The translations under genes were made by a program, and so were the position numbers. From positions 4,455,501 through 4,519,500 of the forward strand of contig CM056573.1 in the NCBI GenBank assembly GCA_029721435.1: 64,000 nt of DNA. Direction: 5' to 3'. Positions within the stretch are counted from its first letter, which is position 1. The number at the start of each line of letters is the position of its first letter. This document shows positions 1-11,964 of the stretch, piece by piece. The DNA comes from Gymnothorax reevesii (Eukaryota > Chordata > Actinopteri > Anguilliformes > Muraenidae). The notes below the pieces were generated by a model that had not been told where the DNA came from, made no database searches, and saw only the letters and a list, made by a program, of their open reading frames with translations.

Positions 1-1080
1 ACAAAAATACACACAAGCCTGATGGACCTTCTATGCAAGATTGCAAGTTCGAATTCCCATGGAATTCATTCGTTCATTATCACGAAATTTGGTGTATATA
101 TCCAGTGTAGCTCGTCAACAAATGACACCCCTAACATGTTTCAAAGGCCCTCCGGTCATGTCCTACGTACAGTCTTTTTTAGGCGCACAGTTCCGCTGAG
201 GTTCCTAGTACCTTTTGTCTGGATCTGCAAAGAACTTCGACAAGATTCCCAATCAAGAAGGAATATCCGATTAAGGTCTCAAATTTCATAGATTGAGTGC
301 ACAAGCAGTATATTATTGCGATGAATAAGATACACAGCGCGGTTTACTTATCACTGTAGCTGAATATGATAATTGAAATGTATAGCGACGTTATTTCGCT
401 AGAACGATTCCACGAAGTCATGAATTATCTAGGTTGTTTTGAAGACAGATGTTTAGGGTGTTCAAAGTCCTTCAAAATTTCTTCTGACCGAATGACAAGT
501 ATGTTTAGTCGGTCTCGTAGGCCTCTTTTTGTTGAACATTCGTAACATGCTGCGCAGTCATTTTTCACGATACAACCCCCGATGCAAGTGTTCCGATTGA
601 CGGGTGGAATAAACCAGACCTTTGTGCCAGCACAAAGTACATGAGATATCAGACGTGCAATTTAGCTCCATTAAAGCCATATAATGCCAGCTAATGTCGA
701 GGCTAAGTTTATAATTCTATTTATTTATTCTTTTTATTGATGTTGGACTGAGCTGGATCAACTGATATTAAGCTTTACCTCTAAGACAGGTGTCTCACAC
801 TGGTCGGTAAAAGAATAAAGGGCCTGTAGGCTTTTAAAGGGCCTCTAAAGTCGATTCTCAGACGGGGCGTTGAACGTCCAATGTTTACGAACAAATCACT
901 TGCTTTTGTTGACATCTTGCATTGTCACATGACCAATTTCATTCAAATAAACCAATGTTTTGTGTACATCCGTAGATAATCCCTCTAGTTCGGTTCGTTT
1001 GCGCAGGTCGGCTCGTTGATTGGCCGATAAACAAAAACAATGGGAATCGACTTTAGATGTCCTTTAATCTTGTCACGCAG
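1..1080. other. No gene recognised
   Basis: AT-rich, with only short chance frames. Nothing structural seen apart from ordinary low-complexity sequence. Confidence 0.6.
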
Positions 1081-1084
1081 AAGC

Positions 1085-1200
1085 ACGCCTGTTACAACTG
1101 ATTTAATGAACTGATCTCAGTCTGCGCAGTTGATTAGTTATTTCAGGTGTGCTATTGCTCGTTTGGAACACAAACCTGCAGTCCCCTGGCCCTTTTAGGT
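1085..1200 (+). repeat. Dispersed repeat, copy 1 of 2
   Basis: ACTGATTTAATGAACTGATCTCAG ... TTGATTAGTTATTTCAGGTGTGC is closely repeated at 4497-4620. Unclassified. Confidence 0.55.
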
Positions 1201-1207
1201 ACCAGGG

Positions 1208-1320
1208 GTGCGTTTCCCAAAATCAAAGATACTAACTTTATATGGTGGTTCATTGACTGCGAATGAGCGAACGAGGTAAGTTGCTAACCTAGTTAGCAGC
1301 TACGCTTTTGGGAAACGCAC
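1208..1320. mobile_element. MITE with 15-bp perfect terminal inverted repeats
   Basis: GTGCGTTTCCCAAAA at 1208-1222 and its exact reverse complement at 1306-1320 bound a 113-bp non-coding unit. GCGTTTCCCAAAA ends are frequent in fish MITEs. Confidence 0.7.
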
Positions 1321-1884
1321 GCCAGTTCGAGACTTCTGCTCAAAGATGAATTTTAATTTTAATCCTCTGTGGCTAGCTCGTGTGGCTGTGATCAAGGTAA
1401 TAATTACTTGACTTGCCTTGGACTGTCCTAAACACTAAACAGCAAATGTAAGTTAAATACAACCGGTAATTTATTTTGGCACAAGCAAATTGTTACTGTC
1501 AATGTGCCAGCGCTGCAAGTGCGGATTTTCACGCAGAGCAGATTCAAAAGCTAGCACCGTGTGATGGGGAAAAAAATCAAAAAATCAAAAACATGCAGTC
1601 AGCTGCAATTCTGAGGATTGAAAAGCATTGCTGATGAGAGATCAATGGAGACTGGCCAGACAGGTTCAATCTGACCGTTCAATTGCTTAGTGCTCTGGGG
1701 CCGGTAGCACCAAACGTATCGTAAGTGCTTGTTGTAAGACGCCAAACTTAGGACCGTGCTGAGACATGTCGTAACTGCCGTAAAATCCGTATCTTAAGAT
1801 ATGTCTTAGGACATATTCTAAATTACTTACACAAACATCCTTGGCCATGAAGTCCTGACTGTTGTCTCCAACTTTAGGAAGGTC

Positions 1885-2170
1885 AAATCACTACTGCCTC
1901 ACAGCAAGAAGGTCGTGGGTTCGAATCCGGCCTGGGGCCTATCTGTGTGGAATTTGCATGTTCTCCCCGTGTTCGCGTGGGTTTCCTCCGGGTTCTCCGG
2001 TTTCCCCCACCCACAAAACATGCAATATAGGAACACTCCCTCCCTCCTGTATGGCTGTGTGCGAATGTTTGGCCGTGGTCAGAGGGGCCGTAGGTGCGTA
2101 CTGGCAGCCACTCTTCCGTCAGTCCACCCAGGGTAGCTGTGGCTACAAAAGTGTAGTGTTGGTGCAACCC
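1885..2170 (+). repeat. tRNA-derived SINE-like repeat
   Basis: A polymerase III B-box-like GGTTCGAATCC (1918-1928) follows CTGCCTCACAGCAAGAAGG. Then come GTTTGCATGTTCTCC-type and GGTTTCCTCCGGGTTCTCCG blocks, a combination common in fish and amphibian genomes. Open frames inside are not genes. Confidence 0.65.
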
Positions 2171-2850
2171 ATTTTCATGCGTAACTGTAGGACTGCACTT
2201 GGGACGGTTGGTGCAACTGGCCCCTGGTTCCCAAAACTGTTCCTGGGGAACCCTTATGTATGCTGGTTTTTGTTCTAACCACAGTTAAAATTAAATGATT
2301 TTAATGAGCTTTTCATTTGTCCTTGTTAGGTGCACTTCCAAGCAGTTATTTACCATCGTAAGCCACAGTTTGACTGAAATATCAATTTTTGCCATGAAGC
2401 CTATAGGACCATTGAATGTATTTTTCTATATAGTTAGCAATTTCAGGTAACAAGATTTTTAATCAGATCAATTTAGTTACTGAAAAGAATGAGTAAGCTT
2501 CAAATTAGCTTGCTAACCACAGGGGTTCAGAGTTCTTGCAAAATAGGTGTGACTCATTTCCTTGCCTAATAAATTGTTTGTTTTTGTCACCAAGTGTCCG
2601 TAGTTCCATCACTTGGAACCTGCTGATTGTTTTCTTTGATATATTCATTTAAATTAATTTCTTTTTTATGCAGTTGCTTCTGTCACAATATGTATAATGA
2701 CTGTTATTTCCCCCTCACCAAAATATCTCTCAAACTGTGGCTTTAGAGAGTTAATAACTGCTCTAAAGATAAATGTGAAAAATTAATGCTGATAGGGTTA
2801 CTCTTGACCTGGGTACCATCAAAATGTACCCAAATGTGTGTAGTAATATT

Positions 2851-3707
2851 GGCCATGTTTCCCAAATTAAAGTTAAGAAGATCTTTAGTGCCAAGAGCTT
2901 CTTTAGATCCAGTAAGAAGGCTCCAGTAAGAAGCAAATGCGTCTCCCAGATTCCTTCTTAGCCTAAGATGATCTTTTGTTAAGAAAAATTTGAAAGAAGG
3001 GTCCGGAGCACTCTTAACACCCTTCTTAGTGACGAAACACTGCAGATACAGCTGCGTCAGGCAAATCAATGGACAGTAAGCAAGGAGATATTAAAGCAGT
3101 GCGTACGGTTCGTTCATATTTTATCCCCCCCCCCCTTCATGCACCTCTACTACCCATTAAGCATTTAAAATGAGGGAAAACTTGCATCTCTCTCCTCTGT
3201 TTCCATGGATCAAAATATTTTACCATTTTTTCCCTAATATTTCCAGTCTTCCACTTGACCACTTGTAGTACGCTCTATATATAAAGCAACTTGAGCTGGG
3301 TGCCTCAAATCAAGTTGAATAAGGTTTAACCGCATGATTTCACTCGTGTAATGTATTGATTTTATTTTATGTTTTCATTCTTTTTTTATTTTTCTAAGTT
3401 CTTATCTGTGTTTATTGGTCTTTATTTCTGTCCGTTTGTTTTCAGGCATTCTGCTGCGTGTGCAGTGGCATTACGCACCTTCATTTTTAACATAAATATG
3501 CCACTTGCTACGTCAAAACTTCATTAGTGTGCACGTAAGTGTGAGGAACACCCGGTTACTCTGACATCGATTGATCAACTGAGCTCCAGCTAAGAAGGCC
3601 ACTGAGAGTGTCTCTCAGATGTGTTATCTTACGGCTGCCTCTTGGCTGAACTCTTCTTTGGAGCCTTCTTAACTCCTTAAGAACCCTCTTAACTGGGAAA
3701 CGCAGCC
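2851..3707. mobile_element. Probable MITE-type element with imperfect GTTTCCC ends
   Basis: GTTTCCCAAATTAAAGTTAA near 2857 and TTAACTGGGAAACGCAGCC near 3689-3707 face each other, with GAAGG/CTTCTT-rich inner arms. The 850-bp interior holds no gene. Confidence 0.4.
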
Positions 3708-4496
3708 AATGTCTTGTACCCAGCCTGTGTCATTATGTACCCAGGGGTCTCTCCATTTTGTAAGTGAACTCTTGCTTCTTTGTTAAACACTGCAGTTGAG
3801 AATTTCATTTTTTATATGACAATGATTGAGGGTTGAGTTTTGCGACCAGATTTTGCGTAAGGAAAGATTACAATTCATCAGTGTCTACATGAATGAACAC
3901 TTCATCTACCTGATCAAGAGGCTGATCCATTGTCACCTCCTCTCTGGCCCACACAAACCCAGGAATATTATTGCAAATGGACCCTCCAACACACAACACC
4001 GTTAAGTTCTCACAAAATGTTAATGATCTCCCCTACTGCCATAAAGTTCTCACAAAGCGAGAATATATTCTGGGTGCATATCAACACGGGCTGGGTACAA
4101 AACAATATCATTAGATATGTGGTTACATTTCGATATCTAATTGTACTTTGGGTACATTTCAATGGTACCCTGGTCAAAGGTGACCCTATCAGACAAATTA
4201 GCGGTTTGTTAAAATCCAGCGATTGCAATTGGGTGAGAACTAAAACCAGCAGACACATGGGTGCTCTAGGACTGAGTTTGGGACTGGCTTAGCGCGATCA
4301 ATTTCGATACCTGCTGTACGACGCAGATGGTCGGGTGAAATTTATTTATTTATTTTTGTTCGCAGCATGAATTCATGGACCCAACCAACCTTTTGTCAAC
4401 AATTCTGAGTGTTGGCGGTGGTGTAACAGTGCCGGCAAGGTTCTCATAGCAGTCCATATAAGGGCCGAGGGGCTGCAGGTATTCAATCAAACTAAG

Positions 4497-4620
4497 CAGA
4501 AGCTCACCTAATACTACTGATTTAATCAACTGATCTCAGCCTGCACAGCTGATTAGTTGCATCAGGTGTGCTTTTGCTGGGTTGGAATGAAATCCTCCAG
4601 CCCTTTTAGTGGACCCCTGG
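4497..4620 (+). repeat. Dispersed repeat, copy 2 of 2
   Basis: ACTGATTTAATCAACTGATC ... CTGATTAGTTGCATCAGGTG matches the copy at 1085-1200. It ends in CCAGCCCTTTTAGTGGACCC. Confidence 0.55.
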
Positions 4621-4639
4621 TGTAGGGGATGTTTTTGGC

Positions 4640-6120
4640 ACATTTCCGCCCCGTTAATACAAAGGGGGGGAAAAAAAAATCTTCATTCGAATGACGAGCT
4701 TATCTGAGAATTATTGCGGACCGTGCGCATCCCTTAATGAGCACAATTTTCCCCTCTTCTAAAGGCAAGTTCTATGATGATCAAGCACCATATTGCAAAA
4801 CAGAAATCATCTCTCACTGGTCTCATGAATATGACAAATTCAGTGCACTACACTGACCTTCCACCTCAGGATATGAATCCAGCAGGGCCCTGTCAGGATC
4901 AGATGGAACTGGTGGTTTGCAGTTGCTGACAAATGAGTCAAATACAAAACCTCTGAAAGTGTTATGGAAATAATTCAGAGAAATAAAGTCCCATCAAAAA
5001 TTGTGTGAGTTAAACTTATGTGGGGTATATGATTGATAGAAGGTGGGATACCTCTGCAGTATTACCAAAAATAATTAATTAGTTTGTGTATCATCAGTCT
5101 GAATATGCAAATTAGGTCTGCGTTGCGGACGGAATCAGAAAAGTGATCAATTTCCACCAACCTCCATGGTGATTTAGTGCTGTAATTAAGCAGTAGGCCT
5201 GTCTTCATTAAAAATATACAGATTTACTGTATTTGTTTGTTAACAAAGCCTACATTTTTTTTAATGACAAAACTCTCAAAAATGATAAATATGATCATCA
5301 AAGCTTAACCCTGGAGGTTGACAGGTTTTGCATCTGACCCAAATATGTAGGAATTATGTTATGCAGTCATGTCAATATGAGCCAGTATCTCAATCAAATG
5401 TTTCCAGTACCTTCTGGAATATATATATATGTATATATTTTTTTTTTATTGAATTCATTTCAAGAATTAAAAAGGCAGTTCTGCGAGCTAAGGTACGCCC
5501 AGCCCAATCAAGTATCTCCTTGGTTGTCAGAATAAAGTGCTCAGTGAGCGTCTTGTGTGGAATTTTGCAGACTCAAGAGATGGTTACATTTTGATACATA
5601 TTTATTTGTCGGGCCGCTGAATGCATTCTCATTTGTGGACTTGATATAATTTAAAAATTGCACTGCTAAAATCCTGTCATAGGCATTACATGTGCACTCA
5701 CTTGGGCCATTTCCCAGACAAGGTTTAAATTAAGACAGGAGTAGGCCTTAATCTAGAATAATTAAGCAGGACTTAACAATGCTTTTCTGTTGGACAGATA
5801 AACCACTGACTGCTAACACCTGTGCTATGGAGTCCTGAACTAAATTAAATTAGATTCATTTCGAACTACCTGCGATAATCTGAATTAGCTGGACTGAGGT
5901 TGCCTGTAAAACACAAAATTGACCCAGCAAAGTCTAAAATTGTATGACACTTGAGAAGCAAATCATGGAAACACAATCACTGCAGGAAAGAGATTACAGT
6001 CAAAAAACTCTCTGAACACAAAAGGACTCCTCTAAAACAAACAGTTTCAATAATCCCCATCACTGAAGATAAAAAACACACATCAGCTGTAGAGAGCAGG
6101 AATGCCTGGAAATCTATATA
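4640..6120. other. No gene recognised
   Basis: AT-rich sequence with short chance frames on both strands. A few AT runs (5420-5450) are the only feature. Confidence 0.55.
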
Positions 6121-6123
6121 TCT

Positions 6124-6195
6124 AGGGCTGACTGCAATAAACGATTCCGTCCAACATATAACATCTGCACATAACTGTTTATTGCAGTCAGCCCT
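6124..6195. repeat. 19-bp perfect inverted repeat
   Basis: AGGGCTGACTGCAATAAAC (6124-6142) and its exact reverse complement (6177-6195) flank 34 nt. It could fold as a hairpin or be a tiny MITE. Confidence 0.7.
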
Positions 6196-6441
6196 CAATA
6201 TAATGAATTCATTGCTAATGAACAAGAACAATACAACCCCTGCAGGTAAGATGCAACTGATTGTATTGATTTGCGCACCTTCAGGCAGAGAGGCGGGAAC
6301 CAATCAGTGAAATCAGCTGATGCATTGATTGGTTGAAATGAAAACCCTCCATGGCACATGATGGGGCACCACTGGCGTATACAGGATAGGCAACACCTTT
6401 GTCGACAATTGGCTGCGTCCCCTGAGACGTTTATGCTTTAT

Positions 6442-6728
6442 ATCAGGGGTGGGCAATTCCGGCCCTGGAGGGCCAGTGTGTATGCAGATTTTTATTACAA
6501 ACAACTACCCTGACTAATTGAGTTAATTGATCGCATACACAAATATAGATTTGTGCAAAGATTGGATCAAAGAAAAAAAAAATATGTGGGGAGATGAGAA
6601 CAGTCTTTGTTGGCGTGCCTGAAATGTCAGACTTCAGAAACAGTTTGGCTGATTTAGATTATTGACTAATTAAAGGCCAGAAGTTGGTGTGAAAACCAGG
6701 GACAGATACGGCCCTCGTTGCCCACCGC
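6442..6728. mobile_element. hAT-like MITE
   Basis: CAGGGGTGGGCAATTCCGGC at the left and GGCCCTCGTTGCCCACC at the right form imperfect inverted ends, as in hAT-derived non-autonomous elements. No coding content. Confidence 0.5.
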
Positions 6729-6729
6729 T

Positions 6730-8176
6730 TCTTTATATAAATGATGGCAAAATGAAGCTTTTTGAAATATCTGGGGCTGTCGGCCAATTCTGTCGGAAAT
6801 TGGTTCAGTACGCAAATTTTCGTAATAGCGCTCCTGTGTGACATCTGCTGATGAAATAATGTTCTGCATTCAAATGATGGTGATTGTTTTGATACACGCG
6901 CCTAATAATTTTTTTTTTTTTTTGATGAATGTCTATGTTGTTTTCTGTGAACGTGACCGGTCAGTTATCTATCTGACAACAAGGTTGTCATGTTATAAAT
7001 TATGTTATTAATGCAGTACTCAAGTTTATAGGGCTGAGATATTTACCATGGGACAGCAGATGTGCTTGGTGGGCGGGACAATAATCGCGAAAAAACATCG
7101 CCAACTCCAAAACCCACTAATACAGTTGTTCTCAACGTTGGTCCTGGGACCTTCTGTATACATTCATTTTCATCTCAACCGTGACTGCAATCATTGTTTT
7201 TAACAGCTGTTATTTTTTCTCACTAATGTGCTTTTCATGATTCATTATTTCCCCTTTCAGGCCACACTGTCCAAAATAGCAATTGCTGTACAACATGTAG
7301 GACAAGAACTGCATTTTTCGGCAAAAAGGGTACTCATTTGAACTGATTGAATTAAACATGATTCTCTGAAATTTTCAAAGCACAGCCAGTCAAACTGAGG
7401 TGGACAGATGGCTCAGTCTGAATGAAGCAGAAAGCAGTTCAAAAATCATCAGTCACATTTTTTCTCTGGGTGAAGGGAAAACCTGTGGCTTCAAAAAAAT
7501 CCTTGACACAGTGGCTTCAAAAAAATCCTCCATCCAGTTTAAAGCCAGCTTCGGAGCCTTGGCATTAGACGTTACATCACTTTATTCTCTTTAACGTTCA
7601 GTCCACTCATTGCTGTTGCTCTGAACAGGCTGGATAGAAGGACAGCCGTCTCACAGAATAGGCACATTCGACTGGTCTCCTACAGATCGTGAACTTCTCT
7701 GCTCACATGCAGGGAAGGCCAGTAGTCCTAACTTGAAAGTTACTAGTCAAATGGAACGAAGGTTGTTTGAATGGTCAACATGATAGATCTAATACTCAGG
7801 GCCCAGCTATGCAAATGAACAACATAGGATTTCTTTCACTCCTCGCCATAGGGCAGTTGGCATATAACTTGAAGTTACTAAATTGTATAGAGTCATTATT
7901 TAACTTTCAGCAAATAATTTGACTGTTAAATTATTGATCAATACAGTAAATGTTCATGTTCTCGCTCTTACTCAACAGTTTGCTGCCATCTTATTTGTTC
8001 TAGATTTGACCGTGTTGATGGAGCCCTAACCTGCCCTCTGCGCCAGTCAGAAAATAAGGACTGAATTAAAACTGAGCTCCCAATCAAATGAGCTCATTGT
8101 GACTGAGAGGCGCAGAGCCAATTGGATAAAAGGTCTGCCGCAGTCACCATGTCTTTTACTGAGCTGCTGCTCATTC
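6730..8176. other. Downstream flank of myct1, no gene recognised
   Basis: Holds poly-T (6909-6922), a direct 23-bp repeat GTGGCTTCAAAAAAATCCT at about 7487 and 7513, and the presumed myct1 3' UTR near 8176-7580. Confidence 0.5.
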
Positions 8177-10450
8177 TCAACTCCCCATTATCCTCGTCTG
8201 TGGTGCAGCGCCAGCCTCCTCGAAAGCGAGGAGGACGCTTTCGTAAGGGGGCGGGGGGGTCTGTACGGCCCGTGGGCCCCGTGGCTTGTCCAGCTCGGAC
8301 CGGAATGAGGACAGTCGCACCGGGGGAACTCTAGTTGATTTCGGTCCGTTAGCAGAGGCGCTAACTGGAGGGTCACCGCCGGCTTCCTCGACCTGAGGAC
8401 GGATCGAGTCGATCAGCAGCGGCGGGTGATACGGGGCGGCTCTGAAAAGAGGCTTGTGACCGGGGGACTCTGACGGATCCAGCGCAGTTTCGCGGTAGAA
8501 CCCGAAGGCCGAACCGCTGTGGCGGAAGACTCCAGATAGGCCGTGCGGAGCACCACGAGTGGAGGAATTATGGGTCCTTCTGGTGATTTGGGCTGAGGCC
8601 CGTCGTCTGGAAAGCCAGGTCAGGAAGATGTAGATCAACGCTCCAATCAGGAACCCCACCAGCATGGACAAGCAGAAGGCCAGGATCAAGCTGTCTGGAA
8701 AATTCCGCACAGTTCATTAAACTTGTACTATGCCCTCAACCAATGGGAATACACCACAAAACTGTCTGCCTTGCTAGTGTTCTTTTCTTATGAGTTTTTT
8801 TTCTTTCCCTCTAAAGCAAAAAATGAAAATTTCATTTGCAAAAACAGATAAAGACCATCCTTTGAATGAATAAGCTACCATGAGTTTGCTGAATATTCCT
8901 TTGACAGTGCGTTAAAAAACAAACACAATTCAGAAGAAGTAAAATTGAGATCTTATTGAAAAAACCCAACAGTAATTAGATTGATATTCCCTAGAAGGCA
9001 CAATTAAAAAAAAAAAAAAAAACACGATTTAAGACAATGAATCATTGTGCAGATAACTGTTTTTGCAGATGAACCCCTCAAATATTCACTGAAGCGGACT
9101 GGTGAACTCATCTCACTTTCTTGACAGTTTGCCTGCCTTCAAGCAAAACTTACTACTATTATTTAAAACTCTTCGTGACTAAATTTAATTTCATCCCACC
9201 ATGTTATTAGCTCAAAATTCATAAACAGCGTAGAATTAATTATAAGTGGAAGAGCCATGGCGACCCGGAGGATGATGAATAAACATAACCCAACCCTGGA
9301 ATTTAGGCAGCAGAAGGTTAGGTAAATAATTGATACCTTCCTGAGCATGATGGTTACTACCACAATTAAATCAATATTTCTCATTGAGTTGTTCTCACCA
9401 TTAAAAGCAAGGGCTTTTTTCCCTTTAAAGATTTTCTTTAAGTGGAGCATTGACCAGTGTACTTGTGTGTGATGAAAAAACGAAATCTTGTGGCAGGAGG
9501 CGCAATCAACATGAAATGTATTTCGGCCTTTTTTGGGTAAAGATGTATTTGAGCCCATTACTATTTAACCATAAACTAAAATGTTGGAAATATTAATGTT
9601 CGTGTTCGGATATCAAGTTGTCTAAAGGTTTTTTTCATGACATTCATCCATTTAAGTGCAAAAGAAAGGGAACACTGAGATACTGTGACTGATATCCATG
9701 CTGTTTGTAATTAACCCTATAAAAGCTGGGGACCCATATGTAAGTCCATCAAATACTGCTGTTGTAGTCAAAGCTGTGGAACTTCAGGCTGATTTTAAAT
9801 TCTAGTTCAGAGCTCACAGTTTCCAATGATCCCAATTTATGTCCTGCTGAATTACAAGGAAATGTGTTTAAAATGATGTACAAGGTCAATATTTTTTCCA
9901 TTTGATATAATGCTGTGGTCATAAAAACATGGTGCCCTGGGTTTGAATATTTCTCTCAGAGAAGTGCTACGACCAGCAGATACAGATTATGTACTACGTG
10001 ACATTGTCCTACAATATGAAAAAGCTTTTTCTGACTTTGAACCTACACACAGAAAAACTTAAGAGAAAAGTGAGAGTGTAAATTCAGCTACCTGGTGGAT
10101 TTACGCTATTGGCTGCACTGGCTGCCCAATTGCTTGCTTGGGATATAATTAGAAATCAGTCAGATTTGTGTAATTTGTGAACTGATATTTATGAAGACAC
10201 CATATGGAACATCACTGATTACACAGAAATTATGGTTTACCTTGAATGCATAGAAAGCTACACAGTATTTCACATATTTTTCAACCAGGTAGTTACAGCA
10301 GAATCAGCCTTCGCAGAAAGTTAACGCGGAATAATAAAAAAAAGGTCACCGGCACAATGAACACTGAAGCAAAAAGAAACGCCGGAAATTCTTACCCAAG
10401 TCATATGATTTGAGAATATCCAACATAAAACTTCTCTCTTCTTCTGCCAT
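8177..10450 (-). CDS. myct1: Myc target protein 1-like (myct1), two coding exons 10450-10396 and 8694-8177
   Basis: Two exons join to a 190-aa protein. Exon 1 (10450-10396) encodes MAEEERSFMLDILKSYDL and ends at a GTAAGA-type donor in phase 1. Exon 2 begins after TTTTCCAG at 8694 and ends with TGA at 8179-8177. Residues about 20-45 form one transmembrane segment (LAFCLSMLVGFLIGALIYIF), followed by the basic stop-transfer SRRRASAQITRR. The cytoplasmic tail carries FRHSG, FRAAPYHPPLL and, at residues 165-169, PPPPY, a WW-domain-type motif. The pattern matches vertebrate MYCT1: ED/LIMSF at the exon junction, LSRRRRASAP, FYRHSG, STFHPF, TPPPPAYES. MYCT1 is a MYC-responsive, endothelium-linked membrane protein (family knowledge). 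Exon 2 is far more GC-rich than its surroundings. A possible AATAAA lies on the minus strand at 7586-7581. Fish may have a and b copies; I cannot tell which. Confidence 0.86.
8695..10395 (-). other. myct1 intron
   Basis: AT-rich intron between the two myct1 coding exons. It contains copy 1 of the dispersed ~340-bp family (about 9715-10075) and poly-A/T runs (9005-9023). A minus-strand open frame at 9163-9558 resembles no family I know and is not called. Confidence 0.6.
9715..10075 (+). repeat. Dispersed ~340-bp family, copy 1
   Basis: Shared blocks are CTTCAGGCTGATTTTAAATT, ATGTCCTGCTGAATTACA, CATAAAAACATGGTGCCCTG, and a tail with ACTTTGAACCTACACACAGA. Relatives lie at 25125-25465, 46430-46680 and 53635-53770. 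Confidence 0.65.
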
Positions 10451-10511
10451 CACAGCTTCAGAAATGACATTGATGCTGGTGCAGGAATCCTTCACATGGA
10501 GAATCCGGAGT
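10451..10511 (-). other. myct1: 5' leader part of myct1 exon 1 with two short upstream ORFs
   Basis: A pyrimidine-rich tract ending ATATTCAG gives a plausible acceptor at 10511, upstream of the myct1 ATG. The leader contains ATGTGA (10497-10492), a start directly followed by a stop, and a six-codon ORF (10470-10450) whose TGA overlaps the main ATG as TGATG. In-frame readthrough upstream exists but has no earlier ATG, so 10450 is taken as the start. Confidence 0.45.
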
Positions 10512-10580
10512 CTGAATATCTCCAGTTAAGAGAGAAAAGGAGGTGAGGTTCAATCGTGGGCAAAAAGAGAGAGAACTTAC

Positions 10581-10640
10581 CGGTGCCTTTCCTGCGTTTC
10601 TCTGCTTAAAATTAGCAGGAGGGCCTTATCAGTGTGGGAC
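10581..10640 (-). other. myct1: Possible non-coding first exon of myct1 (3' edge only)
   Basis: On the minus strand GGCACCG is followed by a perfect GTAAGT donor (10580-10575). With the acceptor at 10511 this gives a 69-nt intron. No start codon was seen just upstream, so it would be untranslated. The 5' boundary is not determined; 10640 is a placeholder. Confidence 0.35.
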
Positions 10641-10644
10641 AGGA

Positions 10645-11385
10645 TTTCTGGGAAGTGTTACGGCTTCCTCCTACGAAATTTCCTCAGATTGACATAATGG
10701 AAAAACAATGGCGATTCGCCTTTCCTTTACCTCTGAAGGCTACACGGGCCGCCGGTGCTCTCAGGAAGATCAGCATTGTGTTTCGGCTTCCTTTTTCTCA
10801 TGCATGGACAGATGGTTGCGTCAGGAGGCCTTTGCTGAGTTTCCCAAAGTATAACCGCAGGAGAAAGTACATCTGCGCTCGAAAAGGGATGAGCCGCTGC
10901 TCCTTCTTTCAGCAAGGCTAAAAAATGTATTTTGGCCGAAATTTGATTTTAATACAGCCGAGCAGAATTACTAGCTTGTGAAAATGCCTCCTCATTGATA
11001 CAGGACTGTTCCTGGGTCTGCTGCCTCATGGGGACCATGTCCATTGCCAAGCACAAATTTGTTTTGTTTTTTTATTTGTTTTTTTTACTATGTTTAGATG
11101 TGTGCACAGTCAGGTCAATAAGGGCAGTATTTGCATGATTACACAATATGACACAATTTTCAACATTTTGGCTTGATATGCCACCACAAAAGATTCAAGA
11201 TGAATCCATCTATATAGACCAGGAGGGTGGATTAGCAGCTGAAATTTCATGTTTTTGCCAGAAATATTCTATGAGCCTTGTAGAGAGTAGAACCAACCAA
11301 GCAAAAATTGTACAATTCCAAAAAAAAAACTGGCACATTTCGGAATATGCAAACAAAATCAAAAAAGGGCTAATTTGAAAAGTCC
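10645..11385. other. Upstream flank of myct1
   Basis: A moderately GC-rich stretch (10650-10920) may hold the myct1 promoter or first exon on the minus strand. No TATA box stands out. The rest is AT-rich without recognised content. Confidence 0.4.
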
Positions 11386-11386
11386 A

Positions 11387-11960
11387 TTAACCGTCTACTA
11401 CTATATATTGAAAACAGTACAACACATTATTTGATGTTTCAAACCAATGATTTTGTCTAGCTGGGAAATTCAGGGATATTCCTGGAACAGAAGACGTGTA
11501 AATGGCAAAGTATGTTGCCCAAAATTTGTACAATTCCTTCTGCATTAACACTGTCTTCAAAAATGTGCAAGTCACCGATGCCATGTGCACTGAGACACCC
11601 CAACACCATGACAGACACTAACTGTTGGACCTGTCATTGATAAAAGCTTTGGTCGTTTTTCATCTGGAGATCTCGATGGCTGTTTTTCTAAATGCCACTT
11701 GAAATACTGACTCATCTGACGAAAACACTGCTTCCACTTTGTCACTATCAACCTCAGATGACACCAAGCCCAGAGAAGTAGGCAGTGTTTTTGGATAGTA
11801 TTGATGTTAAGTCTCAGCTTTGTACTGTAAAGCTTTAGTTAGCATCTGTGGATGTAGCGCGTTGACTTAAAGTTTCACCAAAGTTTTTTGTGCCCAAGTC
11901 ATGGTATCTATTTCAGTCGCATGTTTATTCTTAAGACAGTGATGCCTGAGAGTTTGAAGA
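11387..11960 (-). mobile_element. Tc1/mariner-like transposase remnant
   Basis: On the minus strand, a region readable as SDES-V-F, then ATGGTGTTGGGGTGTCTCAG, CACATGGCATCGGTGACTTG and GTTAATGCAGAAGGAATTG, follows the mariner pattern seen at 61600-62665. The frame is broken. Confidence 0.55.
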
Positions 11961-11964
11961 TCAT

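Noticed and set aside
1911..1930. Possible tRNA gene (GGTTCGAATCC box)
   Set aside because: No cloverleaf or acceptor stem around it, and the flanks are SINE sequence. The same applies to 17951-17960 and to the box near 52017.
1862..2278. 138-codon frame
   Set aside because: It sits in a tRNA-derived SINE-like repeat.
5951..6310. 119-codon plus-strand and 108-codon minus-strand frames overlapping
   Set aside because: Overlapping frames on both strands over a hairpin, with no family resemblance or splice context.
7400..7594. 64-codon frame with internal repeat
   Set aside because: The repeat is a local DNA duplication of about 23 bp, with no protein family or splice context.
8099..8334. Plus-strand open frames of 69-70 codons
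   Set aside because: They are antisense to the GC-rich myct1 exon 2, which explains the lack of stops.
9163..9558. 131-codon minus-strand frame in the myct1 intron
   Set aside because: AT-driven composition, no recognisable motif, lies between two well-supported exons.
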